A stretch of 64,000 bases of DNA from Roseiarcus sp963696665 (lineage in GTDB: Bacteria > Pseudomonadota > Alphaproteobacteria > Rhizobiales > Beijerinckiaceae): assembly GCA_963696665.1 (NCBI GenBank), contig CAVOLE010000004.1, positions 372,001 to 436,000 on the forward strand. The letters are read 5' to 3'. Positions within the stretch are counted from its first letter, which is position 1, and each line of letters opens with the position of its first letter. The translations under genes and the position numbers were made by a program. Shown here piece by piece: positions 28,144-37,623 of the stretch. The notes beneath the pieces are model-generated. The model ran no database searches. It was given only the letters and a program-made list of their open reading frames with translations, and was not told where the DNA came from.

Positions 28144-29544
28144 TTAGGCGACGGGCGGCCGGCGCTGGTGCCAGCTCGTGACCGCCTGAAACGCATTGCC
28201 GGCGCGGACGAGCACGTCTTCGGAAAGTTGGGGACCGACAAGCTGCATGCTGAGCGGCATGCTGGCGGAGTCGAAACCGTTTGGCAAGGTGAGCGTCGGG
28301 CTGCCGCTGAAGTCAAACGGCGCGGTGAAGCGCAGAATGCCGAGCAGCACGTCGGGATCCTCGCCGTAAGCCTTCATCAGCTCCAGGCTCGGAGTTGGAA
28401 TAGGCATGGTCGGAATGAGCAAAATGTCGACAACCTCGAACAATTCGGACAGCTCGCGAGAAAACCGCATTCGTTCGAGCGCAATGTTTGCGATCTCAAT
28501 TCCCTTTGTCGCGATCCCTTGTTCGATGAGCTTCGCAAGGTCGGGCCCGTATTCGGACTTTTTTGCCGGGTAGGTCTCGACATGGGCGGCCGCCGTCTCG
28601 ACTGAGCACATAGTGATCCACTGACCGACAAGCTTCTGGTAGGCTGGAAATCGGACTTCGTGGATCGTGGCGCCGAGGCCTCTTAACACCCGCTCCGCCT
28701 CGGTCAGGGCCTCGACCACTTGCTTGTCGACGCCGTCTGTCGAGTATCCTCTGTCGATGCCGATCCGCACGCCACGAATGCCATCGCCGATGGCCTCGAG
28801 ATAGTCTGGGACGGGCGCCTTGTAGGTTGTCGGGTCATTTCTGTCCGCGCCGGCGATGACGCCGAGAATGGCGGCGGCGTCCGCGGCCGATCGCGTCATC
28901 GGACCGACATGGTCCAGCGTGTCCGCCAGCGGGAAGACACCGTACCGGCTCACCCGGCCCCATGTCGGCTTAATGCCCGTGAGACCGCAGGTGGCGGAGG
29001 GAAAGCGGATCGAGCCTCCCGTGTCGCTGCCAAGGCTGCCGTAGCAGAGCCCGAGCGAGGTAGCGACGCCGGATCCGGTTGAGGAAGAACCGACCCAGTA
29101 GCCGGTATTCCACGGATTGAGAGGCGGGCACACGTCCGGATGGTGCGATGTATAGGCCCCTTCCGTCATCTGCAGCTTTCCGAGGAGGATCGCGCCCGCG
29201 TCCTCGAGTCGCTCCACAACGGTGGCGTTGAAGGATGGAACGAAACTTTTGAAAATCGTGGTTCCGGCCGAAGTCGGCGCGAAAGTCGTGTAGCAGAGAT
29301 CTTTGACGGCGATTGGCACGCCATGGAGCGGCCCGCGCCATAAACCGCGCGCGTTTTCCGCGTCTGCGCCCTTCGCCTGATCTAGCGCGCGCTCAGCCAA
29401 TACGGTGGCGTAGGAGCGATATTGTCCGTCCAGGTTTGCGATTCGTTGCAAAATTGCATTGGTGACCTCGACTGACGACAACTGCCTCCGGCGAATAAGG
29501 TCGGAGATGGTCGTGAGCGATTTATATGCCAAATCTAAAGCCAT
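28144..29544 (-). CDS. Amidase-signature amidase (second copy)
   Basis: A 466-residue AS-family amidase. The ATG at 29544 is preceded by AAGGAAGGA with good spacing; a GTG at 29565 is a weaker alternative. The catalytic Lys81 is in IAVKDL and the nucleophile Ser178 in SDTGGSIRFPSATCG, with cis-Ser154 24 residues before it. The cis-Ser loop reads VGSSSTGSG instead of the usual GGSSGGS, a mild departure. It lies between importer sets B and A on the same strand and probably hydrolyses an imported amide. Confidence 0.92.
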   Translation of the reverse strand: MALDLAYKSLTTISDLIRRRQLSSVEVTNAILQRIANLDGQYRSYATVLAERALDQAKGADAENARGLWRGPLHGVPIAVKDLCYTTFAPTSAGTTIFKSFVPSFNATVVERLEDAGAILLGKLQMTEGAYTSHHPDVCPPLNPWNTGYWVGSSSTGSGVATSLGLCYGSLGSDTGGSIRFPSATCGLTGIKPTWGRVSRYGVFPLADTLDHVGPMTRSAADAAAILGVIAGADRNDPTTYKAPVPDYLEAIGDGIRGVRIGIDRGYSTDGVDKQVVEALTEAERVLRGLGATIHEVRFPAYQKLVGQWITMCSVETAAAHVETYPAKKSEYGPDLAKLIEQGIATKGIEIANIALERMRFSRELSELFEVVDILLIPTMPIPTPSLELMKAYGEDPDVLLGILRFTAPFDFSGSPTLTLPNGFDSASMPLSMQLVGPQLSEDVLVRAGNAFQAVTSWHQRRPPVA

Positions 29545-29786
29545 CGAGAGATCCTTCCTTTGCACAAGGACGCTTCGGCCTGAAGGGCTTGTTGGCCGAC
29601 CTCAAGCGGCAGGATTCAAAAGATATCCCGACACGCAAGCAGAGCTTGCCTCGTGACGCCATGTCGGCTTGCCTCTGGGTGGCGCGATCGCTGGCCTCTC
29701 GGAGGCAGTGTCGTTACGTATCGCAAAGGGGTTCCCCGCTCCCGCCGGAGATTCTCTAAAAATAGAATCAACTGCGAAATCACCCA

Positions 29787-30518
29787 CTACAAACTCAGGT
29801 GGGCGAGTACGCGGTCGCGCGCCTCGCGCCCGCTTGGACCCTCGTCGTCAATCTCGCCAATCTTGAGGACGGCCCAGCGGTCGGCGATGCGCAGCGCAAA
29901 GTCGAGGTTCTGCTCGATTATGAGCATCGCCGTGCCGTCTCGTGTCCTTTCCTCGCGAAGGACCGCGCCGATGCGATCAACAACGGATGGCTGCAGGCCC
30001 TCCGAGATTTCATCGACGAGCAGCAGGCGCGGGCGAAGCATCAGGGCTCGGGCGAGGATCAGCATCTTCTGCTCGCCGCCTGATAGCGTGCCGGCGCGCT
30101 GCTTCAGCCTTTCTCTGAGGAATGGAAAATAATCGAAGGCTCGTTCGAGCGCCGGATCAAGTTCGGAGTCGCTGCGCACCGCAAGCCTCAGGTTGTCGCG
30201 GATCGTCAAGTCTTGGAAAAGCGTTTGCTCTTGCGGGATATAGCTCAGGCCCCAGGCAATCATGCGCGCCGGCGTTAGCCTCGCCCGGTCGACTCCCCCG
30301 ACATAGATGGCGCCGGCGCGCAGAGGGACGAGGCCGAGGATTGTCTTCAGAAGCGTGGACTTGCCCATGCCGTTCTTGCCGAGCACGGCGACAATCTCGC
30401 CTGGGCGGATCGACAGCGTGACTGAGTTGACCACTGAGATCGGCCCATAGCCGCTCGCGACGTCCCTAAGGTCCAAAACCTCAGTCGCCACTACTTCAGA
30501 CATGGCCTCCGCCGGCAT
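29787..30518 (-). CDS. Liv-type ABC transporter ATP-binding protein (LivF-like), set B
   Basis: A 243-residue ATPase with Walker A GKNGMGKST, LSGGEQKMLILAR, Walker B LLLVDEISEG and LQPSVVDRI. The ATG at 30518 has CAGGA upstream and overlaps the preceding gene by 23 bases; an ATG at 30503 is also possible. Ser replaces the more usual Thr in DEISEGLQP. It completes importer set B (29787-34321). Confidence 0.9.
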   Translation of the reverse strand: MPAEAMSEVVATEVLDLRDVASGYGPISVVNSVTLSIRPGEIVAVLGKNGMGKSTLLKTILGLVPLRAGAIYVGGVDRARLTPARMIAWGLSYIPQEQTLFQDLTIRDNLRLAVRSDSELDPALERAFDYFPFLRERLKQRAGTLSGGEQKMLILARALMLRPRLLLVDEISEGLQPSVVDRIGAVLREERTRDGTAMLIIEQNLDFALRIADRWAVLKIGEIDDEGPSGREARDRVLAHLSL

Positions 30519-32292
30519 AGATGTTCCTGACCGTCTCCGAGTTGACGACTTCGTCCACATCGCCGTCCAGCACCAACCGGCCCTGGTGCAAAACCACGAT
30601 GCGTGATGAGATCTCGCGGACGAAATCGAGGTCGTGTTCCACGAGTATGATCGCGAATCCACTTTCGACGAGCTGCTTGAGCACCGCTCCGATGGTCACT
30701 CGCTCGGTCTTACTGAGACCAGCGGTCGGCTCGTCAAGCAGGATGAGCTTCGGCTCTAGCGCAAGCACCATGGCAAGCTCGAGCGCCTGTTTCATGCCAT
30801 GAGACAGAAGCCGGGCCGGCGAAGCCATCAGGTCGACCAGGCCGGTGAGCCGCAGAATTTCGACGCTGGAGGCCGGGAGCGTCAATGCGGCGGCGGAATG
30901 AATTGCGCTTGGCGTCTCGGAAGTCGTACGCGCGAGCCGCAGGCACTCGGCCACGGTGAGGCTCTCGAAAATGCTCGCAACTTGGAACTTGCGGCCGACC
31001 CCGAGCGCCACGATGCGGTCTGGCGTCAGTCCCATAATCGGCCTGCCTGCGATCTCGACCGTTCCTTTGAACGGCTCGGAGCCGTCGCTTAAGCATCGGA
31101 TCAATGTCGTCTTGCCGGCCCCGTTAGGGCCGACGATGCTGACCAACTCGCCGAGACGGATCTCGAAATTGATATCGGTCAACACCGACAAACTGCCAAA
31201 CGAGCGCGCGAGACTGGACACGCTCAACAAAGGCGCCTGTTCGAGTGCGGCGCGCGGGGTGTTCGCGGCGACTGCGACGGAGGGACTGCGCGTCTCGTTC
31301 GGAGCGCCAAGCACGGCGGCGAGGGCCCGACGCGCGAGACCGGCAAGCCCGTCCGGCAAGAGGATGATAATGATGACGAACGCGGCGCCAAGCACGAGCT
31401 GCCATAGAAATGGCAAGTCGCCTGAGAGGCTCGCGCTGAGATAGTCGATCGCAAGCGTCCCGATAACTGGACCGAGCAGCGACGCGCGTCCTCCGAGGGC
31501 GACCCAGATCACGAGCTGCGTCCCGAACAGAAAGCCGGTATTCTCCGGCGCGACGACGCCCGAGGCGTGAGCGAACAGGAAACCAACTGCGCCCGCGACG
31601 CCCGCCAGCGCCGCCGTCAGAGCGATCTGGACGCGCTTTGGGCTGACGCCGAGATAGGCGCAGCGTAGATCGTTGTCGCGCACGGCGACGAGCAGCTTGC
31701 CGGCATCCGAGCGGACGAAGATCCAGGCCGCCACGGTCGCCACGACCATGACGACCCCGCTGAGACGAAAGAAGCCTTCGAGGTCGAGCGGCAGCGTGTC
31801 GTAGCCAACGAGGCCGCTGCTTGATCCGGTCAGCGCTCCGCCGGAATAGACGAGCTGCGTGACGACGATTGGGAAGACGAGCGAGATCACCGAGGCATAG
31901 AGCGCGGTCGAGCCGTGATAGAAGGAGAGCCAGCCGACCAGGAGGCCGAGAATGACTGGCAGAACGATCGCGAGCCCGAGCGCCGCGGCCATCCACACCG
32001 GGGTCGACCCGAGGCTTGTCATCGTCATCGCGGTCGCATAGGCGCCGACCCCGAAGAACGCGGCCTGTCCGAACGTGAGGATTCCCGTAAACCCCCACAG
32101 TAAGTCGACCGTAACGGCGAGGGTGGCGTAGAGCATCGACCGGGTGAGGACGTTCACCGCGAAGGCGCCGAGCACAAGCGGCGCGAACCAGACGATCAGC
32201 GCGCCAGCGACGGCTCCCGCTGCGGGCCAGCCCCACTCGGGGGCGCCCGCCCGAGCGGGACCGGAGGCGAGGACGGCCGCGTCCTCAGGCAC
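30496..32292 (-). CDS. Fused Liv-type permease and ATPase (LivM-LivG), set B
   Basis: One 598-residue chain. Residues 1 to about 320 form a LivM permease (WGFTGILTFGQAAFFGVGAYA, coupling loop VRDNDLRCAYLGV). A linker of about 30 residues follows, then a LivG ATPase with Walker A GPNGAGKTT, Walker B LILLDEPTAGLS and ending VRNIYAG. The junction (LLPDGLAGLARRALAA, then the linker) looks like a natural LivM end, with no sign of an indel. The signature is LSHGMKQ rather than HGQxQ. I place the start at a GTG at 32292 overlapping the LivH stop by 8 bases. Confidence 0.88.
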   Translation of the reverse strand: MPEDAAVLASGPARAGAPEWGWPAAGAVAGALIVWFAPLVLGAFAVNVLTRSMLYATLAVTVDLLWGFTGILTFGQAAFFGVGAYATAMTMTSLGSTPVWMAAALGLAIVLPVILGLLVGWLSFYHGSTALYASVISLVFPIVVTQLVYSGGALTGSSSGLVGYDTLPLDLEGFFRLSGVVMVVATVAAWIFVRSDAGKLLVAVRDNDLRCAYLGVSPKRVQIALTAALAGVAGAVGFLFAHASGVVAPENTGFLFGTQLVIWVALGGRASLLGPVIGTLAIDYLSASLSGDLPFLWQLVLGAAFVIIIILLPDGLAGLARRALAAVLGAPNETRSPSVAVAANTPRAALEQAPLLSVSSLARSFGSLSVLTDINFEIRLGELVSIVGPNGAGKTTLIRCLSDGSEPFKGTVEIAGRPIMGLTPDRIVALGVGRKFQVASIFESLTVAECLRLARTTSETPSAIHSAAALTLPASSVEILRLTGLVDLMASPARLLSHGMKQALELAMVLALEPKLILLDEPTAGLSKTERVTIGAVLKQLVESGFAIILVEHDLDFVREISSRIVVLHQGRLVLDGDVDEVVNSETVRNIYAGGGHV

Positions 32293-33118
32293 GCGAGAAG
32301 CCCCGTGGATTGATGCGCAGCACGAGCGCCGCCAAGACCGCGACCGAGATCCCGCCGAGCACCGGGCTGATGAACGTGCTGACCAGCACCTGCGCGCCGC
32401 CGAACGCCAGGCAGGCGACAGCCAGCGCAACGTAGGATGTGTCCGCGACCATCACGAGCATGAACGCGCCGATGAGCCACGCCACTCCCATGTTCGGATC
32501 GACGCTCGTCAGCGGGGTCAGCAGGACGCCGGCAAGCGCGGCGAGGCCAGCTCCTATCATGAAGGTCCAAAGTCGGACGCGGTCGGTGTCGATGCCCAGC
32601 GAGCGCGCCAGCGTCTCGTTCATAATTACGGCGCGGGACGAGAGGCCGAGCCGCGTGCCCTCGAGCGTCAGGGCGAAGAGGAGGCCGATCGCCAGCGCAG
32701 CAAACAGCATGAACAGCCGGTACACCGAATAGTCGACCGACAGCACCCTAACCGTCCCCGACATGAGGCTCGGAATGAGCTGGACGTCTCGGCCGAACGC
32801 CAGGGTGATGAGCTGGCCGATGACGATGCCGAGCCCCCAGGTCGCGAGGATCGCGTCGAGCGGACGTCGGTAGAGCGGACGGATGATCAAGAGCTCCGCT
32901 ACACCGCCGAGCAGCGCTCCCGCAACAAAGGCGATCGGCAGGCCAGCCCATGGGTTCAAACCGAGCTTCGCGGCGACAACGGCGCAATACGCGCCGATCG
33001 TCAGCCACGCTCCATGCGCGAAATTGATGATCTTAAGCACGCCGAAAATGGCCAGGAGGCCGACCGCGACAACAAACAGGATCGCCGCCGTGGTCAGAAT
33101 GTCGAGAATAAGCAGCAT
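32285..33118 (-). CDS. Liv-type ABC transporter permease (LivH-like), set B
   Basis: A 277-residue permease. FGVLKIINFAHGAWLTIGAYCA near residue 25 and MNETLARSLGIDTDRV near 170 are the LivH markers. It starts 45 bases after the binding-protein stop, with an inverted repeat between them. ATWGLGIVIGQLITLAFGRD follows the usual LivH order. The partner of the fused LivM-LivG protein. Confidence 0.92.
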   Translation of the reverse strand: MLLILDILTTAAILFVVAVGLLAIFGVLKIINFAHGAWLTIGAYCAVVAAKLGLNPWAGLPIAFVAGALLGGVAELLIIRPLYRRPLDAILATWGLGIVIGQLITLAFGRDVQLIPSLMSGTVRVLSVDYSVYRLFMLFAALAIGLLFALTLEGTRLGLSSRAVIMNETLARSLGIDTDRVRLWTFMIGAGLAALAGVLLTPLTSVDPNMGVAWLIGAFMLVMVADTSYVALAVACLAFGGAQVLVSTFISPVLGGISVAVLAALVLRINPRGFSRA

Positions 33119-33133
33119 GGCCCGCGACGGAAA

Positions 33134-33156
33134 GGGAAGCGACTCAGCCGCTTCCC
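33134..33156. repeat. Inverted repeat between binding-protein and permease genes, set B
   Basis: GGGAAGCG and CGCTTCCC form perfect 8-base arms around a 7-base loop in the 45-base gap between the binding-protein stop and the LivH start. In transporter operons such hairpins protect the upstream binding-protein message and reduce permease expression. Confidence 0.55.
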
Positions 33157-33163
33157 CTCGCCC

Positions 33164-34321
33164 TTACTTCAACTTGGGGCACTGATCCCCCGGGTCGACG
33201 TCCTTGAAAGTCGCTGCGACTTTGACCGTGCCATCGCTCTGCACCTGTCCAAGATACATCGTGAGGGGGGCATGGTGCTCCTTGTTCATCGTGATTACGC
33301 CACGAGGACCTGTAAAGGACACGGTCGGCAGAGCCTCGATCACCTTGGCCGGGTCGGTCGTGCCGGCCTTCTCGACTGCGGCCTTGTAGAGGTAGACGGC
33401 CTCGTATTCGGGCACGGACAAGTCGTTCGGCGTCTTGAGGTCGCCGCCGAACTTCTTCCTCGCGGCGTCAAGAAACTTCTTGTTCTCGGGCGAGTCGATG
33501 CCGGTGACATAGGACGCCGAGATGTAGATACCGGTCGCATCGGCGCCCATGCTCTTCGCCGTGCCCTCATCGACCGCGAGATTGGCGTAAGGAAGATTGA
33601 TGCCGGCCGCGCGCATCTGCTTGGTGAGCGTCACATTCGGCGCGCCGCCGGCGGTCGAGGTGATGATCGCATCGGGCTTGGCGTCCTTGAGTTTCGATAA
33701 GATGGGCGTCCAGTCGGTGCCATCCATCGGCAGGTATTCCTCGCCGACGACCTTGCCGCCCTTCTTTTCGATATAGCTGCGGGTGAAGCCGAGCATGCCG
33801 CGACCGAAGGCGTAGTCGCTGCCGATCAGGAAATAGGTCTTGGCGCCCTTCTCCTTGGCGAAATTGTCGACGATCGGTGGAACTTGCTGCTCCGGCACCC
33901 AGGCGTCGACGAAGAGATATTTGTTGCAGGAATGCCCCTCGTAGAAGGACGTGTAGATGAAGGGGACGCGGCCTTTGCTCACGGCGGGCAGACCGGCGTT
34001 GCGCGCCGCACTGGTCTCCATGGAGATCAGCGCGTCGACCTTCTTCTGGTAGATAAGGGCGTCGAACGCCTTCTGCGCGCCCGCCGCGCCTGAGGCGTCG
34101 TCGGCGACCTCGAGCTGGAGCTTGCGGCCGAGCACGCCGCCGGCGGCGTTGATCTCGTCGACTGCGAGCTGCGCTTCCTGCACGACAGACGGGGCGACGA
34201 CGCTGTTCGCTCCCGACAGGCCGACCGGCACGCCGATGACGATCGGGCCGGAATCGGCGGCCTGCGCAACCGTGGCGAGAAGCAGGCTCACGGCGGTGGC
34301 GGTCAACAGTCTTGCTTTCAT
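33164..34321 (-). CDS. HAAT-type substrate-binding protein, set B
   Basis: A 385-residue periplasmic protein. The ATG at 34321 opens a clear Sec signal peptide (MKARLLTATAVSLLLATVAQA-A) and is preceded by GGGAG. IVIGVPVGLSGANSVVAP, AVDEINAAGGVLGRK and FLIGSDYAFGRGM are typical of leucine/amide binding proteins. It follows the third AS amidase by 23 bases, so set B belongs to the same unit as the amidase and FmdA genes upstream. The ligand is unknown. Confidence 0.93.
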   Translation of the reverse strand: MKARLLTATAVSLLLATVAQAADSGPIVIGVPVGLSGANSVVAPSVVQEAQLAVDEINAAGGVLGRKLQLEVADDASGAAGAQKAFDALIYQKKVDALISMETSAARNAGLPAVSKGRVPFIYTSFYEGHSCNKYLFVDAWVPEQQVPPIVDNFAKEKGAKTYFLIGSDYAFGRGMLGFTRSYIEKKGGKVVGEEYLPMDGTDWTPILSKLKDAKPDAIITSTAGGAPNVTLTKQMRAAGINLPYANLAVDEGTAKSMGADATGIYISASYVTGIDSPENKKFLDAARKKFGGDLKTPNDLSVPEYEAVYLYKAAVEKAGTTDPAKVIEALPTVSFTGPRGVITMNKEHHAPLTMYLGQVQSDGTVKVAATFKDVDPGDQCPKLK

Positions 34322-34344
34322 GGCGGGCGTCTCCCTCAAGTAGA

Positions 34345-35892
34345 TCACGCTGGGCTGAGGACCGGGGGCTTCCGATGGCGGGTCGCCTGTTCGTATGCAA
34401 AAGCGATGCCGAGGAGTTCGGCCTCGCTCCATTGCGGGCCGACTGCAATCAGGTTGAACGGCGAGCCCGAGGCGTAGGATCCGGCAGGAAACGTGACGCC
34501 GGGCAAGCCGGCGAGGTTGATCTCGCTAACCGTCGTCTCGTGAATGATGTCTTTGGCTTCTCGCGCGGCAAGCTGCTCGCGCATCTGGGGAAAGATCACG
34601 GCGTCCAGCCGATGCCTGGCGAAGACATCGTTGAAGATCGCGAGATGCTTTTCCCTGAGGCCGATGAAGGCCGACATGTCTGGCGGCTTAGTCGGATCGG
34701 CGAGGCAAGCGTTGAACGCCGGGAGGCGCGGCATGTAGGAAAGCACCCCGGTAGGCGCGAACGGATTCTCTGCTTCCGTCGCTGCAGCGAACTCGGCGAA
34801 GTTTTTCAAAGCTGCGCCGGAGCCGAGCCGTTCGAGATATTTGCCGAGATCATACGGCAGGGACTCAAGGCCGCGCGCGTCATATTCCTCGCCCGCCACG
34901 GTTGGCGTCCTCAGATCGGCAAAGCCCGAGCCGGCGAACGGATCGTCCACCAGGATGGCGCCCTGCGCCTTGATCTCGCCGAGGGCGCGCGCATAGAGCG
35001 CCGCCGCCTCGTCCGAGAGCGGCAGGTTGCGCCACCCCTCTCCGTATGTGCCGATGCGCCTCCCGCGCAAGGCGTCCGGCTTGAGCTTCGACGCATAACC
35101 GCCTGGCGGCCGGCAGCCGACGCCAGCGACCGTCTTCGGATCTTCCATCGTGAAGCCCGCGAGAACGTCAAGCGTCAGCGCGGCGTCGCGCACGCAGCGC
35201 GCGATCGGGCCGACAACATCGCGCAGGCTCGATAGCGGCACGACGCCCACGTTCGGCACGAGGGCGAAGGTCGGCTTGATGCCGACGAGGCCTTGCGCCG
35301 AGGCTGGGTTCTGGATCGATCCGCCTGTCTCTTCTGCGAGTCCAAGCACCGCAAGACTCGCAGCCACCGCGGTCGCCGTTCCAGCGCTCGACCCGCCGGG
35401 CAGGAACTCTCGGCCGGCGGCGTTGTAGGTCGGGCCCGCCCAACTGTCGTTGGCGTGGCTGCCCGTGGCGCTGAGGACAGGGATGTTCGTTTTGCCAAGG
35501 ATCACAGCACCCGCTTCCCGCATCCGCGCGACGACCGGCGCGTCCGTCGCCGGGAAAAGATCGACACCCCCAGTCTTACTATGCAGAAGCCGCCAGCCGC
35601 CGGTGGTCGGGAATCCGACCATGTCCATGGCGTCCTTGACGACGACCGGGACGCCGTCGAGCGGCCCAAGGCTCTCGCCCGACGCATGGCGAGCGTCGCT
35701 CGCCCTGGCATCGTCGAGCGCTCTCGGGTTCATGAAGACAATGGCGTTGTACGACGGATTATGGACGGCGATCCGATCGAGAAACGCCCTTGTCAGGCTT
35801 TCGCTGGTGAAGGCGCCGCTGGCGAACCCCGCCTGCACCCGCTCGACCGTCATCTCGATCAGGTCGATGACGTCCTCCTTAGTGGCGCTCAT
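34345..35892 (-). CDS. Amidase-signature amidase (third copy)
   Basis: A 515-residue AS-family amidase. Lys86 (VVVKDA), cis-Ser168 (PGGSSAGT) and nucleophile Ser192 (ETGGSIQNPAS) keep the usual 24-residue spacing between the serines. The Gln-Asn after the nucleophile replaces the common Arg-x-Pro, which may affect substrate choice. The ATG at 35892 overlaps the FmdA stop by 4 bases (ATGA), so the two amidases are translationally coupled. This suggests two chemically different amides, or sequential steps, handled together. Confidence 0.92.
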   Translation of the reverse strand: MSATKEDVIDLIEMTVERVQAGFASGAFTSESLTRAFLDRIAVHNPSYNAIVFMNPRALDDARASDARHASGESLGPLDGVPVVVKDAMDMVGFPTTGGWRLLHSKTGGVDLFPATDAPVVARMREAGAVILGKTNIPVLSATGSHANDSWAGPTYNAAGREFLPGGSSAGTATAVAASLAVLGLAEETGGSIQNPASAQGLVGIKPTFALVPNVGVVPLSSLRDVVGPIARCVRDAALTLDVLAGFTMEDPKTVAGVGCRPPGGYASKLKPDALRGRRIGTYGEGWRNLPLSDEAAALYARALGEIKAQGAILVDDPFAGSGFADLRTPTVAGEEYDARGLESLPYDLGKYLERLGSGAALKNFAEFAAATEAENPFAPTGVLSYMPRLPAFNACLADPTKPPDMSAFIGLREKHLAIFNDVFARHRLDAVIFPQMREQLAAREAKDIIHETTVSEINLAGLPGVTFPAGSYASGSPFNLIAVGPQWSEAELLGIAFAYEQATRHRKPPVLSPA

Positions 35893-36890
35893 GAGCGGTG
35901 CGCCGCGACGATGGACTTCGCGATCGAGGCGCCGAGCGTATATTTCGGATCGACCATGTTGCCGAGCCGCATCTTGCCGCACATGGTCAGAAGCAGATAA
36001 GCGTCGGTCTCGTCGAAGCCGAACTCAGCCTCCATCCAGCGTATGAGCTCGCGATAGGCGATGCGGGAAGCATCCTCCATTGGCCGCGCCGAGCCGATGG
36101 TCATGTAGAAGTCTTTCGTTTCGAGACGGGGCCAGGCTATCTTCCAGCCTTTGATGAGATCGACTTGCACGATTGTCACGGTCGGGTGTTCGAGCGCAAC
36201 GCCGCACAGTTCCCCGTCGCCCTGGATGGCGTGGCAATCGCCCAGATAGAGCAGGGCGCCGGGTGTGTTGACCGGGAGGTAAATGACGGAGTCTGGCGCG
36301 ACATCCGGCAGGTCCATGTTTCCCCCGTAATAGTCAGGAACGAGCGACGAGATTGCCTCGATTTCCGGGGCAGTGCCGATCGTGCCGATGAACGGCTCAT
36401 ACGGCAGCGTTATCTTGTCGCTCCATTTGACGCCGCCCTCGACGGTCACTTCGATCTTCTTCACGTGCTCGGGCAGCGGCTTATTGAGCAATGCGGTCAC
36501 GGTCGTCCCGACGAGGCCGCCAAACTCGGGAAGCAACGCAGTCGTGCCCACCGGCTGGGGGCCGCGAGGAACGATCGACTTGATATGGACGGCGAGGCTA
36601 TCCCCCTTTTCCGCTCCGTTGACGAAAATGGGGCCGTTCTGCGGGTTGAGGAACGGGATGTTGAGCTTCTCGCTCGGTTTATCGGTCGCGTGTTTGATCT
36701 TGCCCTCGAAGGCGTCGTGCGTCTCGCACGATACGACGGCGCCCGGATCGACGGTAAGGACCGGCTTGGCGAAGGGACCGTAGGTGTAGTGATACTTGCC
36801 CTGCACCGCCTCCGTGATGGCATGGCTGGCGCCTGGCTTGCCCTTTGCGACGCCATTTCGCGCCATGATGGATTGTTCGAACCAAGACAC
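35889..36890 (-). CDS. Acetamidase/formamidase family protein
   Basis: A 333-residue hydrolase of the FmdA/AmdA family, unrelated in fold to AS amidases. The family motif GDCHAIQGDGEL lies near residue 218, and DLPDVAPDSVIYLPVNTPGALLYLGD leads into it. These enzymes hydrolyse formamide, acetamide or other short amides to ammonium and the acid. It starts 19 bases after livF of set C and overlaps the next amidase, placing it in the predicted sigma-54 operon. Confidence 0.93.
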   Translation of the reverse strand: MSWFEQSIMARNGVAKGKPGASHAITEAVQGKYHYTYGPFAKPVLTVDPGAVVSCETHDAFEGKIKHATDKPSEKLNIPFLNPQNGPIFVNGAEKGDSLAVHIKSIVPRGPQPVGTTALLPEFGGLVGTTVTALLNKPLPEHVKKIEVTVEGGVKWSDKITLPYEPFIGTIGTAPEIEAISSLVPDYYGGNMDLPDVAPDSVIYLPVNTPGALLYLGDCHAIQGDGELCGVALEHPTVTIVQVDLIKGWKIAWPRLETKDFYMTIGSARPMEDASRIAYRELIRWMEAEFGFDETDAYLLLTMCGKMRLGNMVDPKYTLGASIAKSIVAAHRS

Positions 36891-36909
36891 GAGACTTCTC
36901 CCAGGTTGA

Positions 36910-37623
36910 TTAGACGGCGAGATAGCGGCGGACGACGTCGTGATCGTCGAGCATGGCCGGCGTCAGCTCCGCGACGATCCTCCCCTTGTCCATGACGTAG
37001 CAGCGCTGCGCCATGGCGCGGATCATGTCGATGTTTTGCTCAACGAGCACAACGGTCAGGCCGGTCGTTCGATTCAATTCCACGACGATCCGCGCAATGT
37101 CCTGCACGATCGATGGCTGGATGCCTTCCGAAGGTTCGTCGAGCAGCAGAAGGATCGGCTTGCCGGCCAGCACGCGGCCGATGGCGAGTTGCTGCTGCTG
37201 GCCGCCTGAAAGTGTGCCGGCTGCCTGTCGCCGCCGCTCCTTCAGGATCGGGAAATACTTGTACACCGGCTCAAAATCGTTCGTGCGTCGGCCACGGATG
37301 CTGAGCCCGACGAGCAAGTTTTCTTCGACACTCATACGTGGGAACACGTCGCGTCCCTGCGGCACGTAGCCTATCCCGCGCCGAGCGCGGACATGCGGGC
37401 TTTCCCCGCCCATTTCCTCGCCATTGAAGCGGACCGCGCCATCAGTCGCGGGCAAGAGCCCGATCACTGTCTTCATCAGCGTCGATTTGCCGACGCCGTT
37501 GCGGCCAATGACGGCGGTGATCTGACGATCACGGACGGCGAGATCGACGCCCTGCAGCACCGGCTTGCCGCCGTAGCCGCTACGCAACCCCTCGATGGAC
37601 AGGATCGCCTCCGGGTTAGGCAT
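36910..37623 (-). CDS. Liv-type ABC transporter ATP-binding protein (LivF-like), set C
   Basis: A 237-residue ATPase: Walker A GRNGVGKST, LSGGQQQQLAIGR, Walker B LLLLDEPSEGIQPSI, H-loop VEQNID. The ATG at 37623 overlaps the LivG stop by 8 bases; an ATG at 37638 is an alternative. EGIQPSIVQDI is the pattern seen in urea and short-amide importers (UrtE, FmdF-like). Confidence 0.93.
   Translation of the reverse strand: MPNPEAILSIEGLRSGYGGKPVLQGVDLAVRDRQITAVIGRNGVGKSTLMKTVIGLLPATDGAVRFNGEEMGGESPHVRARRGIGYVPQGRDVFPRMSVEENLLVGLSIRGRRTNDFEPVYKYFPILKERRRQAAGTLSGGQQQQLAIGRVLAGKPILLLLDEPSEGIQPSIVQDIARIVVELNRTTGLTVVLVEQNIDMIRAMAQRCYVMDKGRIVAELTPAMLDDHDVVRRYLAV

Noticed and set aside
29640..29665. A sigma-54-like element upstream of the second amidase
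   Set aside because: GGCAA and TTGC occur on the minus strand but the GG-to-GC spacing is two bases too long.
32144..33700. A 518-codon plus-strand open frame
   Set aside because: It lies opposite LivM-LivG, LivH and the binding protein of set B and has shadow-frame composition.
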